Part shown: in pieces, positions 61,844 to 64,000 of the stretch
Position numbering within the stretch: the first letter of the stretch is position 1
How the letters are laid out: every line of letters begins with the position of its first letter
NCBI RefSeq assembly: GCF_017742245.1
Contig: NZ_JAGHKO010000011.1
Location: forward strand, 460,518 to 524,517
Length of the DNA: 64,000 nt
Origin: Niastella soli
Lineage (GTDB): Bacteria; Bacteroidota; Bacteroidia; Chitinophagales; Chitinophagaceae
Reading direction: 5' to 3'
Translations under genes and position numbers: made by a program
The notes under the pieces: model-generated
Seen by the model: the letters and a program-made list of their open reading frames with translations, nothing else
Told to the model about the DNA's origin: nothing
Databases searched by the model: none

Positions 61844-64000
61844 ATGAGAAAATTAATATATGCCATGCATGTGGTAGCTATGCTATTACTGCTGACCAAT
61901 ATGGCAACTGCGCAGGGTATTTTAAAAGGTAAAATAACAAGCGAAAGCGGAGAGCCGCTGGCCAATGCATCCATTGTGGTCAGCGGTAACAAAGGCGGTA
62001 CTTCAACCGATACTACGGGGGAATACCGCCTTTCTTTACCTGCTGGTACCCACAAAGTAATAATTACCAGTGTGGGCTTTAACCAGTATTCCATGACGGT
62101 TAAAATAGATAATGCTACTGTTACCCGGGATGTTGTTCTACAATTCGCCATTGCCGACCTCAGCGAAGTAGTGGTGGCAGTGGGCAGCCGCGCATCCCAA
62201 CGAACTTTCACCACCACGCCATTACCGGTTGATAATATTAATGCCTCGGAGCTGCAAAGTGCCGGGCAATTGTCGTTTGATAAGGCCCTGCAATTACGAG
62301 TGCCTTCTTTCAATACGGTAAACACCCCGGTTAATGATGCCACCTCGTTGCTCGATCCGTATGAGATCAGGAATATGGGTCCCAGCCGCACCCTGATACT
62401 GGTGAATGGCAAACGCAAAAACCCCAGCGCCCTCGTATATATTCAAACCTCACCGGGCCGTGGTGAAACCGGCGCCGATCTGGCTGCCATTCCCACAGAT
62501 GCCATCAAGCGGGTAGAGATCCTGCGGGATGGTGCTTCTGCCCAATATGGTTCCGATGCCATTGCCGGGGTAATGAACGTAATTTTGAAAGACCGCTTTG
62601 ATTATACCAATTTTAAAATAGCCAGCGGCCTTACTCATAAAGGAGATGGATTTTCCATTTTGACCAGTTTGAATGGCGGCGCCAATTTTGGCAGCAAAGG
62701 ATATATCAATTACACCATCAATTTTCAACGGGAGAACAAAACCAACCGTTCCGGTAACGTAGATGCCGAAGGCGATAATAACGACCTGAGCGCTGGTACC
62801 GCGGCCAGTTTGGTGGATGTAAAAAAATACCTCGACCGATTCCCCGATGCAAAGAATGTCAGCGGCACGCCTACCAGTACCGCCACCAAGTTCCTGGTGA
62901 ATGCGGGTATTCCTGTAAGTGAAAATACCGACTTCTATGCCAATGCGGCGTATGTTTATAAAAAGGTGCAAAGCTATGCCAACTACCGCACGCCTTACTG
63001 GAAAGAGGACTATGGGTTACTGCATGATGCTGGTACGGAATACCTGGGATATGGGCCCACTTTTGAAGGCGACCTGAACGACTATAACGCTACGGTTGGT
63101 TTTAAAACAAACAAAAGCGGCTGGATGCACGACATCAGTTTTACAACCGGCGGAAACAAACAATTATATACAGTAGAGAATACCGTGAACCATTCGCTCG
63201 GGTCAAAAAGCCCCATCCGGTTCAAACCAGGCGGATATGCGTTTAACCATGTTGTAGGTAACATCGATATCTCAAAAGAAGTAACCGATAAATTCAACAT
63301 AGGTTTTGGCAGTGAGTTCCGCAGTGAGAACTTCCAGATCTTTGCCGGCGATACCGCTTCTTATACAGGAGAAGGGGCCAACTCATTCCCCGGTGTAAAT
63401 GAAATAAACGCCATTAAAGTGAATCGCTTCAATATCGGTGGTTATTTCGATATGAGCTATGATATCACCAAAGCCTTACTGGTAAATGGTACCATAAGAC
63501 AGGAATACTATAGTGATTTTGGAAGCGCTTTTGTTTGGAAGATCAGCGGCCGGGCTAAAGTAGCCGGTGATAAACTCACCATTCGCTCCTCTATTTCAAC
63601 TGGTTTCCGGGCTCCCAGTCTGCACCAGATAAACCTGCAGATAGCCCAGCAAAGTTTTGTGCCGGGGCAGGGTATTCAAACCAAAGGCATTGTAAGTAAT
63701 AAAAGCCCACAGGCGCATTTATTAGGAGTACCTGCCTTAAAGCCGGAGAAATCAGTAAACTTCACCGCCGGGTTTGGCTTTAACCCAACAAAAAACCTGA
63801 GTGTTACAGTTGATTATTATCATATCGATATTAAAGACCGGATCATCCTCAGTTCCAATATCACCAATACGGCAGCCGGCAATACCGAACTGGACAACGT
63901 ATTGAAGAATAATGGCATTGTTGGCGTGAGCTTCTTTACCAATGGCATTCGCACCAAAACAGAAGGTATTGATGTGGTGGCCAACTATAAGAACATCCCT
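61844..64000 (+). CDS. TonB-dependent receptor, 3' end outside window
   Basis: The first 719 residues of a receptor that runs off the window in frame. Signal peptide (MLLLLTNMATAQ), a carboxypeptidase-regulatory domain (about 22-105, ILKGKITSESGEPLANASIV), then the plug (about 120-245, with ALQLRVPSFNTVNTPVND, RTLILVNGKRKN and IKRVEILRDGASAQYGSDAI) and the start of the barrel (FRAPSLHQINLQIAQQS in the TonB_dep_Rec middle). The plug resembles siderophore/vitamin-type receptors rather than SusC, and it has no STN domain, so no FecR coupling is expected. Substrate unknown. ATG at 61844 gives a proper signal peptide. Confidence 0.93.
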   Translation, partial: MRKLIYAMHVVAMLLLLTNMATAQGILKGKITSESGEPLANASIVVSGNKGGTSTDTTGEYRLSLPAGTHKVIITSVGFNQYSMTVKIDNATVTRDVVLQFAIADLSEVVVAVGSRASQRTFTTTPLPVDNINASELQSAGQLSFDKALQLRVPSFNTVNTPVNDATSLLDPYEIRNMGPSRTLILVNGKRKNPSALVYIQTSPGRGETGADLAAIPTDAIKRVEILRDGASAQYGSDAIAGVMNVILKDRFDYTNFKIASGLTHKGDGFSILTSLNGGANFGSKGYINYTINFQRENKTNRSGNVDAEGDNNDLSAGTAASLVDVKKYLDRFPDAKNVSGTPTSTATKFLVNAGIPVSENTDFYANAAYVYKKVQSYANYRTPYWKEDYGLLHDAGTEYLGYGPTFEGDLNDYNATVGFKTNKSGWMHDISFTTGGNKQLYTVENTVNHSLGSKSPIRFKPGGYAFNHVVGNIDISKEVTDKFNIGFGSEFRSENFQIFAGDTASYTGEGANSFPGVNEINAIKVNRFNIGGYFDMSYDITKALLVNGTIRQEYYSDFGSAFVWKISGRAKVAGDKLTIRSSISTGFRAPSLHQINLQIAQQSFVPGQGIQTKGIVSNKSPQAHLLGVPALKPEKSVNFTAGFGFNPTKNLSVTVDYYHIDIKDRIILSSNITNTAAGNTELDNVLKNNGIVGVSFFTNGIRTKTEGIDVVANYKNIP

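Overview
The window looks like chromosomal DNA of a Bacteroidota member, most likely family Chitinophagaceae (a Chitinophaga/Niastella-like soil bacterium). This is inferred from a SusC/SusD pair with FecR anti-sigma and ECF sigma factors, several TonB receptors with N-terminal carboxypeptidase-regulatory domains, many lipoproteins, weak ribosome binding sites, and promoters of the Bacteroidota type (TAnnTTTG at -7). No rRNA, intact tRNA, CRISPR array, transposase, integrase or phage gene was seen.

Layout. 1-6600: end of a PmoA/DUF6807 protein, a soluble multi-PAS histidine kinase, an NhaP-type Na+/H+ antiporter and an AI-2E/PerM transporter. 6900-8430: an SDR dehydrogenase and its likely TetR repressor, with three copies of one palindromic operator. 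8470-9140: gene-free, with heptamer repeats, a 140-bp imperfect inverted repeat and an orphan promoter/boxA-like leader. 9140-12260: SF1 helicase, SRPBCC protein, small membrane protein. 12670-25430: a putative polyol catabolic locus (DeoR regulator, DUF6528-like lipoprotein, polyol-type MFS permease, 2-hydroxyacid dehydrogenase, two FGGY kinases, histidine phosphatase, glycerophosphodiesterase) followed by a GH106 alpha-L-rhamnosidase. The kinase genes are separated by a 280-bp insert carrying the 3' half of a tRNA-Lys.

25490-38100: single-domain response regulator, FG-GAP/UnbV lipoprotein, alpha/beta hydrolase, lipoprotein, a large GlcD-GlcF-type FAD/Fe-S dehydrogenase, a REC-Crp fusion regulator, a lipid kinase and SurE. 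38290-45900: a MINPP-like histidine phosphatase, a beta-helix lipoprotein, a TonB receptor and a divergent TPR regulator, possibly an organophosphate (phytate-like) acquisition locus. 45900-48120: decayed Sel1 and HD-domain gene remnants, a methyltransferase and an HD hydrolase. 48200-55880: ECF sigma, SusD, SusC and FecR in an unusual order, with a candidate cis-antisense small RNA in front of susC.

56250-61510: SnoaL-like protein, a BNR-repeat/MoaD pair, a second ECF sigma factor and a tight five-gene operon (ArsR, AHSA1-type SRPBCC, YdeI, DoxX, DUF4256) under a promoter with two matching operator copies. 61840-end: a TonB receptor cut by the window edge.

A feature of the whole window is a set of short tandem arrays (7-bp and 8-bp units) that lie only between genes and often begin at or within a few bases of a stop codon. 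Two perfect arrays (14 x ATTGCCG, 12 x AATAACCC) sit just upstream of the permease and the GH106 gene, where slippage could change expression.
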